Shown piece by piece: positions 7,961 to 16,608 of a stretch of 64,000 nt of DNA. The stretch comes from CAZGMJ01 sp964526785 (GTDB taxonomy: Bacteria > Planctomycetota > Phycisphaerae > Sedimentisphaerales > Anaerobacaceae). Every line of letters starts with the position of its first letter. The stretch's first letter is position 1. The stretch is from NCBI GenBank assembly GCA_964526785.1, contig CAZGMJ010000009.1, positions 55,206 to 119,205 on the forward strand, in the 5' to 3' direction. The notes beneath the pieces were generated by a model. That model was given only the letters and a program-made list of their open reading frames with translations, had not been told where the DNA came from and searched no databases. Position numbers and translations under genes: made by a program.

Positions 7961-8350
7961 CTACCGCTCCTGTCTGTCGGCGATGGTTTCATTCAGTTCT
8001 GCGATGCGGAGTTCGAGGCGTCTTATTTCCCGGCGGAGGTTGGGTCTTTGGATCATTATCCAGCCGAAGACGGTGATGAAGCCGATCGAGATACTGCAGA
8101 AGAGGGAGATTCCGGCACAGATAATCTGCGATCTGCCTTCATCAGCATGCGCATCATAAGCTCGAATACTGTCCGTACAACGACATGGTATCTGAAAAGG
8201 TCGATGGATTGCAAATGTCCTGCGTGCCTGCTCGGAGACGGCCGGGCGTGTACATCGCGAGACAGGCTGCAAGAACGCGAGGAGGCACAGCCCCTTTGAG
8301 GTGGAACGGGGAGCTATGGCGGGGCTGTGTCCTGCTCGGTAGCGGGTCAT
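7961..8350 (-). CDS. Small membrane-anchored coiled-coil protein, start uncertain
   Basis: The last 55 or so residues look real: a single transmembrane helix (IICAGISLFCSISIGFITVF) followed by a charged coiled coil (LRREIRRLELRIAELNETIA). This resembles small PspB-like or inner-membrane regulatory proteins in shape only. The first 70 codons have unconvincing composition (proline/arginine/cysteine rich). No ATG, GTG or TTG with a ribosome site is visible near the helix, so the true start is unresolved and the gene could be decayed at its 5' end. Confidence 0.4.
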   Translation of the reverse strand: MTRYRAGHSPAIAPRSTSKGLCLLAFLQPVSRCTRPAVSEQARRTFAIHRPFQIPCRCTDSIRAYDAHADEGRSQIICAGISLFCSISIGFITVFGWIMIQRPNLRREIRRLELRIAELNETIADRQER

Positions 8351-8865
8351 GGTGCGGCATTCGTGTTTGGAGAGTGTGAAGAAACTGGTTGTTTCCCGTC
8401 AGGGATAGAAACGGCCCCCGCGGCGCGAAGGGAAAAGGGAAAGCGAGGTGACCGCTGGGGGCCGGCGGGGCCGTAGCTTACGAAGATGCGAGTATCCTGC
8501 GCGAGAGATGTTGAGGGAATATGAAGAGACTCTGTGTTTTCTGTTAGCGTGATGGGGGCGATCCGGCAGAGGGCCTGTTCGCGGGTTCTTCAAGCGGGCA
8601 AACGACACGGACATATCGAGGCAGGCCCGCCCTTGTTCGCGGCTTTGCTCCATCGGCGGCACAGATGACGACGGATGGATTTTTTAGTCATTAGTGGTGT
8701 TGTAGTAGGGATTATGTTAGTATGTTGGAGGTGTGGCGTCGATACTTCCGGCATCGGCAGGCTTGCGGTGCCGGGAAACTTTGCAGACGTAGAAAAAACG
8801 CGAACAACCTGGCTGCGGCGCGCATTGAATAGGTATACGGCATTGTACTTTTCAGGGGTGCAACG
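8351..8865. other. Intergenic region without a recognised gene
   Basis: About 500 bases precede the second prepilin-like gene. A purine-rich tract near 8430-8455 and G/C-rich patches are present. Short frames here have poor coding character, and no promoter with correct spacing was found. Confidence 0.4.
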
Positions 8866-9648
8866 ATGGTATGCAGAGAAAAGGGCTTCACCCTGATCGA
8901 GCTTCTGGTTGTGATTGCGATTATTGCGGTTTTGATGGCGATCATGATGCCGGCCCTGCAGCGGGTAAAGCGGCAGGCGCAGGAGATGAAGTGTCGAGCG
9001 AATTTGCGGCAGTACGGCCTGGCGCAAACGATGTATGTGGACGATCATGACGGACGTTATCCGCGGGCGTGGACATCGTTGGTGAAGACCGAGCAACCGG
9101 TGCCCGGTTATCAGCGGTTCTGCCGGTGGCACGACCCGCGTTATCCGGCGGACGGTCCTTTCTGGCCGTATCTGCCTGAGGACAAGATTCATCTGTGTCC
9201 GTCGTTTTCGGTGCTGGCCAAGATCGAGGGGCAGAACCATCCGGGGCACAATTCGGCGAACCCCATAGTTCCTTATTACAGCTACAGTATGAACGCATAT
9301 CTGGGCTCGAAGAGCGGTGCGAACGGCGGCGGCGTTCTGAAGATCTCGGAGATTACGCGGAGCCGCGCGGAGGTGTTCTTCTTTGCGGAGGAGAACATGT
9401 GGCAACGGCCGGGATGCAACTGGGTCCTGAACGACAATGCTCTGTGTCCGGACGGTCGAGACTGGTTCGGAACGTTTCACAGCGCACCGGCGAAGAATCC
9501 GAACGGCGGGACGGTGAACGCGGTGTTTGTTGACGCGCACGTGCAGGAGGTTCGCTCGGCGCTGAAGGACGATCCATCGGACACGTCGGACATGGAGTAC
9601 GGGAGGTTCGAGAAATACGGATGGCCATTCAGCAGGTCGCCGAACTAA
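8866..9648 (+). CDS. Prepilin-type N-terminal methylation (H-X9-DG family) protein
   Basis: This 260-residue relative of the protein at 4154-4921 starts MVCREKGFTLIELLVVIAII, giving a class III prepilin signal with the conserved Gly-Phe cleavage site and Glu5. A hydrophobic helix and then a globular domain follow (WPYLPEDKIHLCPSF with paired cysteines, a PYYSYSMNAYLGS block). The end carries the VFVDAHVQEV variant of the H-X9-DG region (DAH instead of DGH). The product would be inserted in the inner membrane by its helix. There is no operon partner; the U32-like gene starts about 320 bases later on the same strand. Confidence 0.9.
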   Translation: MVCREKGFTLIELLVVIAIIAVLMAIMMPALQRVKRQAQEMKCRANLRQYGLAQTMYVDDHDGRYPRAWTSLVKTEQPVPGYQRFCRWHDPRYPADGPFWPYLPEDKIHLCPSFSVLAKIEGQNHPGHNSANPIVPYYSYSMNAYLGSKSGANGGGVLKISEITRSRAEVFFFAEENMWQRPGCNWVLNDNALCPDGRDWFGTFHSAPAKNPNGGTVNAVFVDAHVQEVRSALKDDPSDTSDMEYGRFEKYGWPFSRSPN

Positions 9649-9965
9649 GCGGAGCGGCTGTAGTCGGCGGTGCGAGGAGAAAGGTGCAATTCTTCACGCG
9701 GGCTTTCCATTGTCGGCGAGTTCGCATCATGTCCCACATTATAAGCGGAAAATGATGGTAATCGGTGCGTCGATATGGGAGACTGACCGTCATGCAGCGG
9801 AAGATGGATCGAAATGTCAAGCCGGGGAACCGGCGCAAGGCGAATCATGTGGAAGCAATCGTAAAAGAAGCAAACGGTAACAGCAAACAGCAGGAGTATC
9901 GTGGGACGAGTCCGGGGGCGGCGCGCACGTGCGGTCCGGGGCGGTATAAGGCGAGGTGCGGGACG
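9649..9965. other. Leader region before the U32-PKS cluster
   Basis: The region is 317 bases long. An in-frame extension of the next gene is open back to 9765, but its translation (basic, low complexity, e.g. MQRKMDRNVKPGNRRKANHV) does not look like the family's N-terminus. A TATAAG hexamer occurs near 9740, without a well-spaced -35 box. Confidence 0.4.
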
Positions 9966-11162
9966 ATGAGGCTGTCGGTCGCGGCCAATTACGATTCAGA
10001 CATTATCGAGCAACTGGCGCATCAGGCGGTTGATGAGGTTTACGGCAAGTTTTCGCATGACCTTGCCGGTGGGGGTCGGCCGACTTACATGGGTGCAGCT
10101 CTATCCGAGCGGCAACTGGGGGAGTACGTCAGGCGCCTGGCGGAACACGGTATTGCATTTAACTACCTGCTCAACAGTTCGTGTCTGTCCAATCGGGAGT
10201 GGGGCAGGCGATGGCAGCGCGGACTGGAGAGGTTGTTGAACAAGCTGTGGGATATTGGTATCCGGCGGCTGACGGTATCGACACCTTATCTTCTGGAGCG
10301 AATCAAGAGAATAATTCCCAATTTCTCGATTCGGGTGGGGGTATACGCACAGGTCGATACGGCCCGGCGGGCGAGGTTCTGGGAGGACCTGGGGGCGGAC
10401 AATATTGCGGTCGAGAGCTTTTCGATCAATCGGGACTTTGGGCGTCTTGCGGCGATTCGCGATGCGGTCGACTGCGATCTGACGCTGATTGCGAATCATC
10501 CGTGTCTGCCCAACTGTGCCATGCAGCCCTATCATCAGGGCGGTTTCGCGCACAGTTCGAACGGATCGCGCGAACTGTTCATCGATTACTGTTTTTTGAA
10601 GTGCACATATTCAAGGCTGCGCGATCCATCCAATCTGATCAAGTCATGCTGGATACGGCCCGAGGATACTGGTTTTTATGAGAGGATGGGCTATGCGCAC
10701 TTCAAGATTCTCGAACGGGATATTCCATCTGCGGAATTGTTGAAACGTGTGGCGTGTTACGCGGAGCGTCGGTCGCCGGCGAATCTCGCCGATCTGATAC
10801 TGCCTTACGGTTTCAACGAGCCGAGGGGCGGAAGACGGTCAACTGTGCTCCGCCATTTTTTCAAGCCGCGGCAGATCCATCCTCTGAAGCTGAAGCGGCT
10901 GTATGATTTTGCGCGACGCCAGGGTATGCTGTTTGCGGGAGGGCAGCAGGTCTTCGAGATAGATTCTTCCCGCATTCCCGATGATTTCGTCGAGTCATTT
11001 CGCAATCATAATTGCGCAGAAACGGACTGTAGGGACTGCGGCTATTGTGAAGAGATTGCAGCGCGATGTATTCGCCTCAACGAGGATATCCGACGAGACC
11101 ATCTGGCTCGGCTCGAAGCGATTCACGATGAACTGGTTTCGGGAGCGATGTGGCATGCTTGA
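9966..11162 (+). CDS. Peptidase U32 family protein (UbiU/UbiV-like), probable Fe-S protein
   Basis: This protein has 398 residues from ATG 9966 (start MRLSVAANYD, typical for the family; a longer frame from 9765 is less likely). The first 250 residues resemble the TIM-barrel core of the U32 group. Cys180 and Cys184 (NHPCLPNCAM) with Cys209 and Cys213 (DYCFLKCTY) form the four-cysteine set that in UbiU/UbiV-type members binds a 4Fe-4S cluster. A second cysteine group near the C-terminus (C350, C355, C358, C361, C368) is an additional possible metal site. Known relatives act in RNA hydroxylation or oxygen-independent ubiquinone hydroxylation rather than proteolysis. The stop overlaps the next gene's start (ATGCTTGA), so the genes are probably translationally coupled. 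Confidence 0.82.
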   Translation: MRLSVAANYDSDIIEQLAHQAVDEVYGKFSHDLAGGGRPTYMGAALSERQLGEYVRRLAEHGIAFNYLLNSSCLSNREWGRRWQRGLERLLNKLWDIGIRRLTVSTPYLLERIKRIIPNFSIRVGVYAQVDTARRARFWEDLGADNIAVESFSINRDFGRLAAIRDAVDCDLTLIANHPCLPNCAMQPYHQGGFAHSSNGSRELFIDYCFLKCTYSRLRDPSNLIKSCWIRPEDTGFYERMGYAHFKILERDIPSAELLKRVACYAERRSPANLADLILPYGFNEPRGGRRSTVLRHFFKPRQIHPLKLKRLYDFARRQGMLFAGGQQVFEIDSSRIPDDFVESFRNHNCAETDCRDCGYCEEIAARCIRLNEDIRRDHLARLEAIHDELVSGAMWHA

Positions 11163-11871
11163 GGTGCGGTCGAGGAAAGCTGAATTGCTCGATGGGCCGG
11201 ATTGCGATCCACAAACGGCGTTGCGTTCGTACGAACTGATGCGGCTTGTGAACCGTTTTGCGGGCGGGACGCGGGCTGTGACTGATTTTCTGTCGAGAGA
11301 GGCTGCTCGCAACGGCAAGGGGCACCCAATGCGCATTGTCGATCTCGGGTGCGGTGTGTGCGATATTCCCCTGGCGGTCGCAAGGTGGGCGAAGGGGAGA
11401 GGCCTGGATGTTTCGTTTACGTGTATCGACACGAACGAGACAGCACTGGCGGTCGCGGGCGAGCGTATTGAAGCGAGCGACATCGATTCGATCCGGCTTG
11501 AATGCGCAGACATTAATGATTTCGAACCGGCGGAGGAATATGACTATGCGATTGGTTCGATGTTCTTCCATCATTTCGCGGACGAGCGTATCGTCGCTCT
11601 TGTCGGGCAACTGCGCCGGTATGTGCGAGGTGCAGTGATTATCAACGATCTGAGGCGCAGCGCTCTTAGCTACGCGTGTTGCCGGGTCATGTTTTCCGTG
11701 CTGCCACGAGGGGTTCGTCATGACGCGCTGCTGAGTATCCGCAAGGGTTTTCGACGTAAGGAGTTGGCGGAGTTGTTCAAACATATCGAAGGCGTTGATG
11801 TTCATGTACACATTTTGAGTTTTTCACGGCTGGTAGGGATCGTCCGGTTTCGGAACGGAGGCTGCGTTTGA
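11155..11871 (+). CDS. Class I SAM-dependent methyltransferase
   Basis: This 238-residue protein has motif I IVDLGCGVCD (residues 61-70), an acidic motif II (TCIDTNE) and a post-motif IAIGSMFFHHF-like region, as in UbiE-type small-molecule methyltransferases. The C-terminal part (VIINDLRRSALSYACCRVMF) resembles methyltransferases commonly found beside bacterial type III polyketide synthases. The ATG at 11155 overlaps the U32 gene by 8 bases, and the TGA overlaps the TTG start of the next gene, so the three genes form one coupled operon. The likely substrate is the polyketide product (O- or C-methylation); this is inferred from context only. Confidence 0.85.
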   Translation: MLEVRSRKAELLDGPDCDPQTALRSYELMRLVNRFAGGTRAVTDFLSREAARNGKGHPMRIVDLGCGVCDIPLAVARWAKGRGLDVSFTCIDTNETALAVAGERIEASDIDSIRLECADINDFEPAEEYDYAIGSMFFHHFADERIVALVGQLRRYVRGAVIINDLRRSALSYACCRVMFSVLPRGVRHDALLSIRKGFRRKELAELFKHIEGVDVHVHILSFSRLVGIVRFRNGGCV

Positions 11872-12923
11872 AGACTTTCATACGATCACTGGCCACGGCG
11901 ACTCCGGCAAAGAAGGTAACTCAGCAACACGTGTACGATGTGCTCGAATCCAACTATGTGTTCAGCGAGGAAGTGCGGCAGTTGTATGCGAAGATTCTGC
12001 TCGACGGGCCTGTAAAGACGCGATGCTTCGGTCTGGATACCGACGAGGAAATTCTGGATCAGGAACAAGACCACCTGATCGAACGATTTGTCAAACACGG
12101 CAGGCTGATTGGAGCACAGGCAGCGAGAAGCGCTTTGTGTGAGGCGGACCTTGAGCCCAAAGACGTCGATTGCGTGGTGGCCAACACATGCACGGGGTAT
12201 CTGTGCCCGGGGTTGTCTTCGTATCTGGCCGAGGATTTGGGACTGGATCGAACGACGAGGGTATTCGATATTGCAGGCATGGGTTGCGGAGCGGCAATTC
12301 CAAACCTGCAATGCGCTTCGCGCATGGTCGGGGGGGACGGCCATGTGGTTCTAAGCGTTGCCGTCGAGATATGCTCTGCGACGATTTTTATGGGGCCCGA
12401 TCCAGATCTTGTGGTGAGCAACTGCATTTTCGGGGACGGCGCATCTGCGGCGGTGATCGGGAGCGACTGCTCCAACGGAGCGGGGCGGAGTATCCGCCTG
12501 CTGGATTTCGAGACTCTGGTGACGCCGGAGGAAAGGGAGAGTCTGCGATACCGCAGTGTAAACGGAAAGCTGCGGAACGTACTGGCCAAGCGGGTTCCGG
12601 TTGTGGCGGGTCGGGCCGTACGAGAGGTGGCGGAGAGGATTCTGGATCGTAACGGACTGGTACAGGACGACATTGCGTTCTGGGCCGTGCATCCGGGCGG
12701 CAGTCTCGTACTGGAGCGCATACAGCGGACATTGGATTTGCCTGAGACGACCCTGCGGTTCTCGCGGGAGGTTTTGCGCGAGTACGGGAATATGTCATCG
12801 GCGTCTGTGATGTTCGTACTGGAGCGGATACTGAAACATGGGCGGCCTCAACCCAAGGATACGTGCCTGCTGCTGTCTTTCGGTGCGGGGTTTACGGCGT
12901 TCGCGGCGTTGGTGGAATTTTGA
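11868..12923 (+). CDS. Type III polyketide synthase (chalcone/alkylresorcinol synthase-like)
   Basis: This 351-residue thiolase-fold enzyme condenses an acyl-CoA starter with malonyl-CoA units. The complete catalytic triad can be seen: Cys140 in GMGCGAAIP, His275 in WAVHPGGS and Asn308 in REYGNMSSAS, exactly the order of the chalcone synthase family. The start is TTG at 11868, overlapping the previous stop (TTGA). Bacterial members next to methyltransferases often make alkylresorcinols or alkylpyrones from fatty acyl starters; the exact product here is not predictable. It is the last gene of the operon, with a weak terminator-like hairpin 57 bases downstream. Confidence 0.92.
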   Translation: MKTFIRSLATATPAKKVTQQHVYDVLESNYVFSEEVRQLYAKILLDGPVKTRCFGLDTDEEILDQEQDHLIERFVKHGRLIGAQAARSALCEADLEPKDVDCVVANTCTGYLCPGLSSYLAEDLGLDRTTRVFDIAGMGCGAAIPNLQCASRMVGGDGHVVLSVAVEICSATIFMGPDPDLVVSNCIFGDGASAAVIGSDCSNGAGRSIRLLDFETLVTPEERESLRYRSVNGKLRNVLAKRVPVVAGRAVREVAERILDRNGLVQDDIAFWAVHPGGSLVLERIQRTLDLPETTLRFSREVLREYGNMSSASVMFVLERILKHGRPQPKDTCLLLSFGAGFTAFAALVEF

Positions 12924-12980
12924 TGCGGCCGCTTCGTGTGCAGGACCGAAAGTGAAACGCGGGACTTTTCCTGCCGGGAC

Positions 12981-13000
12981 AACGCCGTGCGGCGTTTTGC
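12981..13000 (+). terminator. Weak terminator-like hairpin after the PKS operon
   Basis: AACGCC (12981-12986), loop GTGC and GGCGTT (12991-12996) end in a run of four T. The stem is short, and the convergent GH29 gene begins 25 bases further on. Confidence 0.35.
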
Positions 13001-13024
13001 GATGCCGAGTGCCGCCGGCCGCAC

Positions 13025-15136
13025 CTATTCGGCTACCTGCGCGGCGGTGACTTCGAAGGTCCAGGCATGTTCGCAGGGCGGGGATTGTCGGACGCTCTGC
13101 GGGATGGTCAGTTCGAGGCCGGCGCCGGTGATGCGTTTGTGCACGGGTTCGTCGGTTCCAAGCAGACGAACGGAGTCGCAGGCGGTGACGGCGGGAACCG
13201 CGATCCTTTCGGGCAAGGTGTCTTGTCCTTCGGCGGCGAGGCAGACGGCGTAGACGGTATCAGCCTTCTGGGTCAAGCAGATGTTGCCGATTCGGTACGG
13301 AGCGATGGGGCGCGTGTGGTAGACAGCGTCGGAGTTGATGCGCATCCAGTCGCCGATCCGGCGCATGCGCTCGAGGGCGGGTGCGGGAAGACGGCCATCG
13401 GAATCGGGGCCAACGTTGAGCAGGAAGTTGCCGCCTTTGGCGACGATGTTGACGAGCAGATGTATCAACTCGCGCGTGGATTTGTATTCGTCGTCGGGTT
13501 TATACGACCACTGGTCACCCATTGTCATGCAGGTTTCCCAGACGTAGGGCAGCGGTTTGTCGGGTACTTTCTGTTCGGGGGTAAGGTAGTTTTCGTACCT
13601 GCCGCCGACGGTGCGGTCGACGACGATCAGGCCGGGCTGATGGTTGCGGGCCATTGCGGCGAGTTCGGGCATATTGATGTCCTGCTTCGGCGGGCGGACC
13701 TGGCCGCCGTCGAGCCAGAGGATGTCAACGGGGCCATAGTCGGCCATCAGTTCCTCGACGAGGTTATGCGTGAAATCCACGAAGGCGGCCCATTTTTCGG
13801 GGTGTTCGGTGATGTCGTAGTTGACGTTTCTGTCTTTGTGCGGCCATTCGGGGGCCCAATAGCCCGGGTGGTGCCAGTCGGATTTGGAGTAGTAGGCGCC
13901 GATGCCGAAGCCCGCTTTTCGGAAGGTGTCAAAGACGGCTTCCATGACATCGGCGTTCGGGTCGGTGTGGAAGGGACATGAGTGGTGGGTGGTACGGTAG
14001 TCGGTATGCTCGGTATCGAAGAGGCAGAAGCCGTCATGGTGCTTGGTGGTAAAGACGAGGTATTGCATGCCAGCATCTTCGGCGGCGTCGAGCCAGCGAG
14101 CCGGATCGAAATGCTGAGGGTCGAAGGTCTTGTTTAGAGCGACATAGTCGCGGAAGAACCTGTCGAAATCCTTGTCCCGCATTGTCCATGCCTCAAGGTC
14201 GTCGGGGCGGGCCCATTTGTCGGCCTCGACCAACGGCCACGATTCGATGCAACCCCACTGGCTGTAGATGCCCCAGTGCATCATGAAGCCGAACTTCCAG
14301 TCCTGGAAGCGTTCGAGCTTTTCGAGGACGAGCGGATCGGTTTCGCTGTTGTCCGGATGGACATTGGGAACGAGCGAGAGATACTGATAGAGGATTCGGC
14401 CAAGAATCTGTTCGCCGTACTCGTTGGCATGCACGACATCGCGTTTGTACCAGTCGAGGTCTCTGGGGGAGCAGCGGACGTACTTTGCCCAGGCGTGTTC
14501 CATATCGAGAAAAGCACAGTCTTTGTCGCGCGCGAGCTTCTCGAGGTTTCGGCGGTAGTCGCTATGGTGATCGGGGTCGGAGATTCGCCGCCAGTGATCG
14601 TCTTTGGCCGGTTCGACGCTGCCGAATGCGCCGGTCATGAGCAGGATGTCGGGGTCCGCGGTCGATCTGATCTGACTTATGACCTCGGCGATCGAATCGG
14701 TGTCGCCTCTGTGGCTGATACCGCCGATGATGACCAGATCGGGGTCGAAGTCGAGGACGTATTGCCGGACGCGCGGCGGCTCTTTGTACCACCAGCAGCC
14801 GGTGGAGCCGCGGACGCAGGTAGTCTTGTTGATTCGGCAGGCGGGGTAGCGGCGATGCAGGACGAGGTCCCAGGCGGAACGGCTGATGTCGTTGATGATG
14901 CTGTCGCCCAGCATCACGACGTTGAGCTCGCCACCTCCGGAGAGCAATGAGGCGGTTCGGCGGAGATTGCGCCAGCGTTCGGGCGGAGGGGTGAAGCGCA
15001 CGGCCTGGATCTGCGCGTATGCTTTGTCGGCCTGTTCCAACGTACGGCGGTTTTTGCGGATTATGTAGGCCTCACTGGCGAGGCATTGTGGGATCAGCAG
15101 AGATGCAAGGAGTAACACAGTTGTTCTTTTCGGCAT
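13025..15136 (-). CDS. Secreted fusion: SGNH hydrolase + GH29 alpha-L-fucosidase
   Basis: This 703-residue exported enzyme has two catalytic modules. After a signal peptide (TVLLLASLLIPQCLASEA) comes an SGNH/GDSL esterase-like domain. Ser79 is in VVMLGDSIIND, and Asp233 and His236 in DVVHANEYG form the typical D-x-x-H ending. From about residue 270 a GH29 domain follows (FGFMMHWGIYSQWG, FTTKHHDGFCLF), with the nucleophile Asp476 in DILWLDGG. The pair would let one protein remove ester groups and fucose from the same glycan. The start at 15136 has AGGGG upstream; 35 further in-frame codons upstream lack signal features. It is a single gene, convergent with the PKS operon. Confidence 0.88.
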   Translation of the reverse strand: MPKRTTVLLLASLLIPQCLASEAYIIRKNRRTLEQADKAYAQIQAVRFTPPPERWRNLRRTASLLSGGGELNVVMLGDSIINDISRSAWDLVLHRRYPACRINKTTCVRGSTGCWWYKEPPRVRQYVLDFDPDLVIIGGISHRGDTDSIAEVISQIRSTADPDILLMTGAFGSVEPAKDDHWRRISDPDHHSDYRRNLEKLARDKDCAFLDMEHAWAKYVRCSPRDLDWYKRDVVHANEYGEQILGRILYQYLSLVPNVHPDNSETDPLVLEKLERFQDWKFGFMMHWGIYSQWGCIESWPLVEADKWARPDDLEAWTMRDKDFDRFFRDYVALNKTFDPQHFDPARWLDAAEDAGMQYLVFTTKHHDGFCLFDTEHTDYRTTHHSCPFHTDPNADVMEAVFDTFRKAGFGIGAYYSKSDWHHPGYWAPEWPHKDRNVNYDITEHPEKWAAFVDFTHNLVEELMADYGPVDILWLDGGQVRPPKQDINMPELAAMARNHQPGLIVVDRTVGGRYENYLTPEQKVPDKPLPYVWETCMTMGDQWSYKPDDEYKSTRELIHLLVNIVAKGGNFLLNVGPDSDGRLPAPALERMRRIGDWMRINSDAVYHTRPIAPYRIGNICLTQKADTVYAVCLAAEGQDTLPERIAVPAVTACDSVRLLGTDEPVHKRITGAGLELTIPQSVRQSPPCEHAWTFEVTAAQVAE

Positions 15137-15361
15137 GGATACGCCCCTGTTTTTCGGCCCAATTGTTTTGCTGCGACGGCAGAAATCCACGGAACAACAG
15201 CGGCCGGGCAGCAGTATAGAGTGCAGTTCATGGGAAAACATCCGGGGTCAACTGTCAAGGTTTCTGTCTTTTTCGCCGTCTGATGTGAAAAACGGGCGAA
15301 TCCGGTGCGCCTAATGCCGACAAAACACAAAGGAGGTATAGGTGCGTATATTGCATTTGGC

Positions 15362-15390
15362 TTGACATTCGGCATGCTGGGCCAAATAAT
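15362..15390 (+). promoter_or_regulatory. Sigma70-like promoter of the PpiC lipoprotein gene
   Basis: TTGACA (15362-15367), a 17-base spacer and AATAAT (15385-15390) predict transcription from about 15397. Confidence 0.65.
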
Positions 15391-15399
15391 GCGTTGAGT

Positions 15400-15427
15400 T
15401 GCCCTTTTCGGGCATTTTTCTTTTTTG
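15400..15427 (+). terminator. Terminator-like hairpin in the ppiC leader
   Basis: TGCCC (15400-15404), loop TTTTC and GGGCA (15410-15414) are followed by TTTTTCTTTTTT. It lies immediately after the predicted start site and before the ribosome site GAAGGAAAGG. It may be an attenuator, a 5' stabilising hairpin, or a chance structure. Confidence 0.45.
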
Positions 15428-15444
15428 AAGGAAAGGAATTCACT

Positions 15445-16608
15445 ATGAGACATCATTACATCAGACCAGTTGTTCTGGTTTGCGTTCTATTATCGCTGGG
15501 GCTGATTGCAATCGGCTGTAGTTCAAAGACCGAGCAGCCCGATCCGAATCGATCCCAATCGGCGGCCAAGCAGGACGGTTCGGCTACATCCGACGGTCAG
15601 ACAACGCAGGGCAGCCAGGATCAGGACGGCGGCGACAAAGCGTCCGAGGCAGCGGTAACCGTCAATGGGACGGTGATTACCGAGGCGCAGGTCAGCGACC
15701 GGGTGGAGCCAATCATCGAGCAGATGATGGCTCGCGGGCAGCAACTGCCGCCCCAGTTTTTGCACCAGTACCGCCAGCAGATTCGGCAGCGGGTCCTCGA
15801 CAACCTGATTATCGATATTCTTCTGGCCAAGGAGCTTGAGGGCTCCGACATCAGCGTTACGGACGCTCAGTTGAGCGAGCGTATAGACGAGATAGCGGCC
15901 AGCCAGCAGCCGGGGATGACGGCGGAGCAGTTTCAGGCGCGGCTGGAACAGGCCGGACGGGACTTTTCGGAGATTAAAGGAGAGATTCGCAAGGGCATGC
16001 TGTACAGTCAGTTGGCGGAGAGGCAGTGGAAAGGCAAAGTGGACGTCAACGAAGCGGAAGCCAAGGCATTCTTCGAAGAGAACAAGCAGCAATACGGCCA
16101 GGAAGAGAAAGTGCGGGCGAGCCACATTTTGATCAAACCCGAGGATTTCGAGGATGCGAACGATCCCAATGCTGCAGCGCTTGCAAAGGCGGAGGATCTG
16201 CTCAAAGAAATCAAAGACGGGGCGGATTTTGCGGAACTGGCCAAGACGCACTCGGGATGTCCGTCGAGCCAGCGAGGCGGCGATCTGGATTTCTTCGCCA
16301 AAGGGCAGATGGTCGGGCCGTTCGAAGATGCAGCCTGGGGTATGGAAGTCGGCGAAGTCAGTGACATTGTGAAGACGCAATTCGGCTATCACATCATCAA
16401 GAAGACCGATCACCAGAAGGCAGAGGACCCGACGTTTGCGGCGGTGAAGGACAAGGTGATGGAGCAGTTGAAGCAGCAGAAGCAGGGCCGCATTGCCCAG
16501 GAATTCGTGGAGTCGCTCAAGGCGAAAGCGACGATCGTGTATCCGCCGGGCAAGGAGCCCGTGCAGCCCCAGCCGGGGATGCCCGGGATGGGCGGAACTC
16601 CGCGATAG
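15445..16608 (+). CDS. SurA/PpiC-type peptidyl-prolyl isomerase lipoprotein
   Basis: This 387-residue foldase acts outside the cytoplasmic membrane. The signal ends in a lipobox (LGLIAIGC, Cys25), so it is lipid-anchored. A low-complexity Q/S/D-rich linker follows to about residue 65. Then comes a SurA-N-like helical domain (VSDRVEPIIEQM) and a parvulin rotamase domain around residues 222-317 (VRASHILIKPED, FAELAKTHSGCPSS, GDLDFFAKGQMV, FGYHIIKKTD). The C-terminus is Pro/Gly/Met rich. The start at 15445 has a GAAGGAAAGG ribosome site; the open frame before it is the leader. It probably helps fold the many exported enzymes of this organism. Confidence 0.92.
   Translation: MRHHYIRPVVLVCVLLSLGLIAIGCSSKTEQPDPNRSQSAAKQDGSATSDGQTTQGSQDQDGGDKASEAAVTVNGTVITEAQVSDRVEPIIEQMMARGQQLPPQFLHQYRQQIRQRVLDNLIIDILLAKELEGSDISVTDAQLSERIDEIAASQQPGMTAEQFQARLEQAGRDFSEIKGEIRKGMLYSQLAERQWKGKVDVNEAEAKAFFEENKQQYGQEEKVRASHILIKPEDFEDANDPNAAALAKAEDLLKEIKDGADFAELAKTHSGCPSSQRGGDLDFFAKGQMVGPFEDAAWGMEVGEVSDIVKTQFGYHIIKKTDHQKAEDPTFAAVKDKVMEQLKQQKQGRIAQEFVESLKAKATIVYPPGKEPVQPQPGMPGMGGTPR

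Noticed and set aside
8675..8896. Small frame with a hydrophobic start (MDFLVISGVVVGIMLVCW)
   Set aside because: No ribosome site, overlaps the start of the prepilin-like gene, and the second half has random composition.
9765..9965. N-terminal extension of the U32 protein
   Set aside because: The extra 67 residues are basic and low-complexity, while MRLSVAANYD at 9966 matches the usual beginning of the family.
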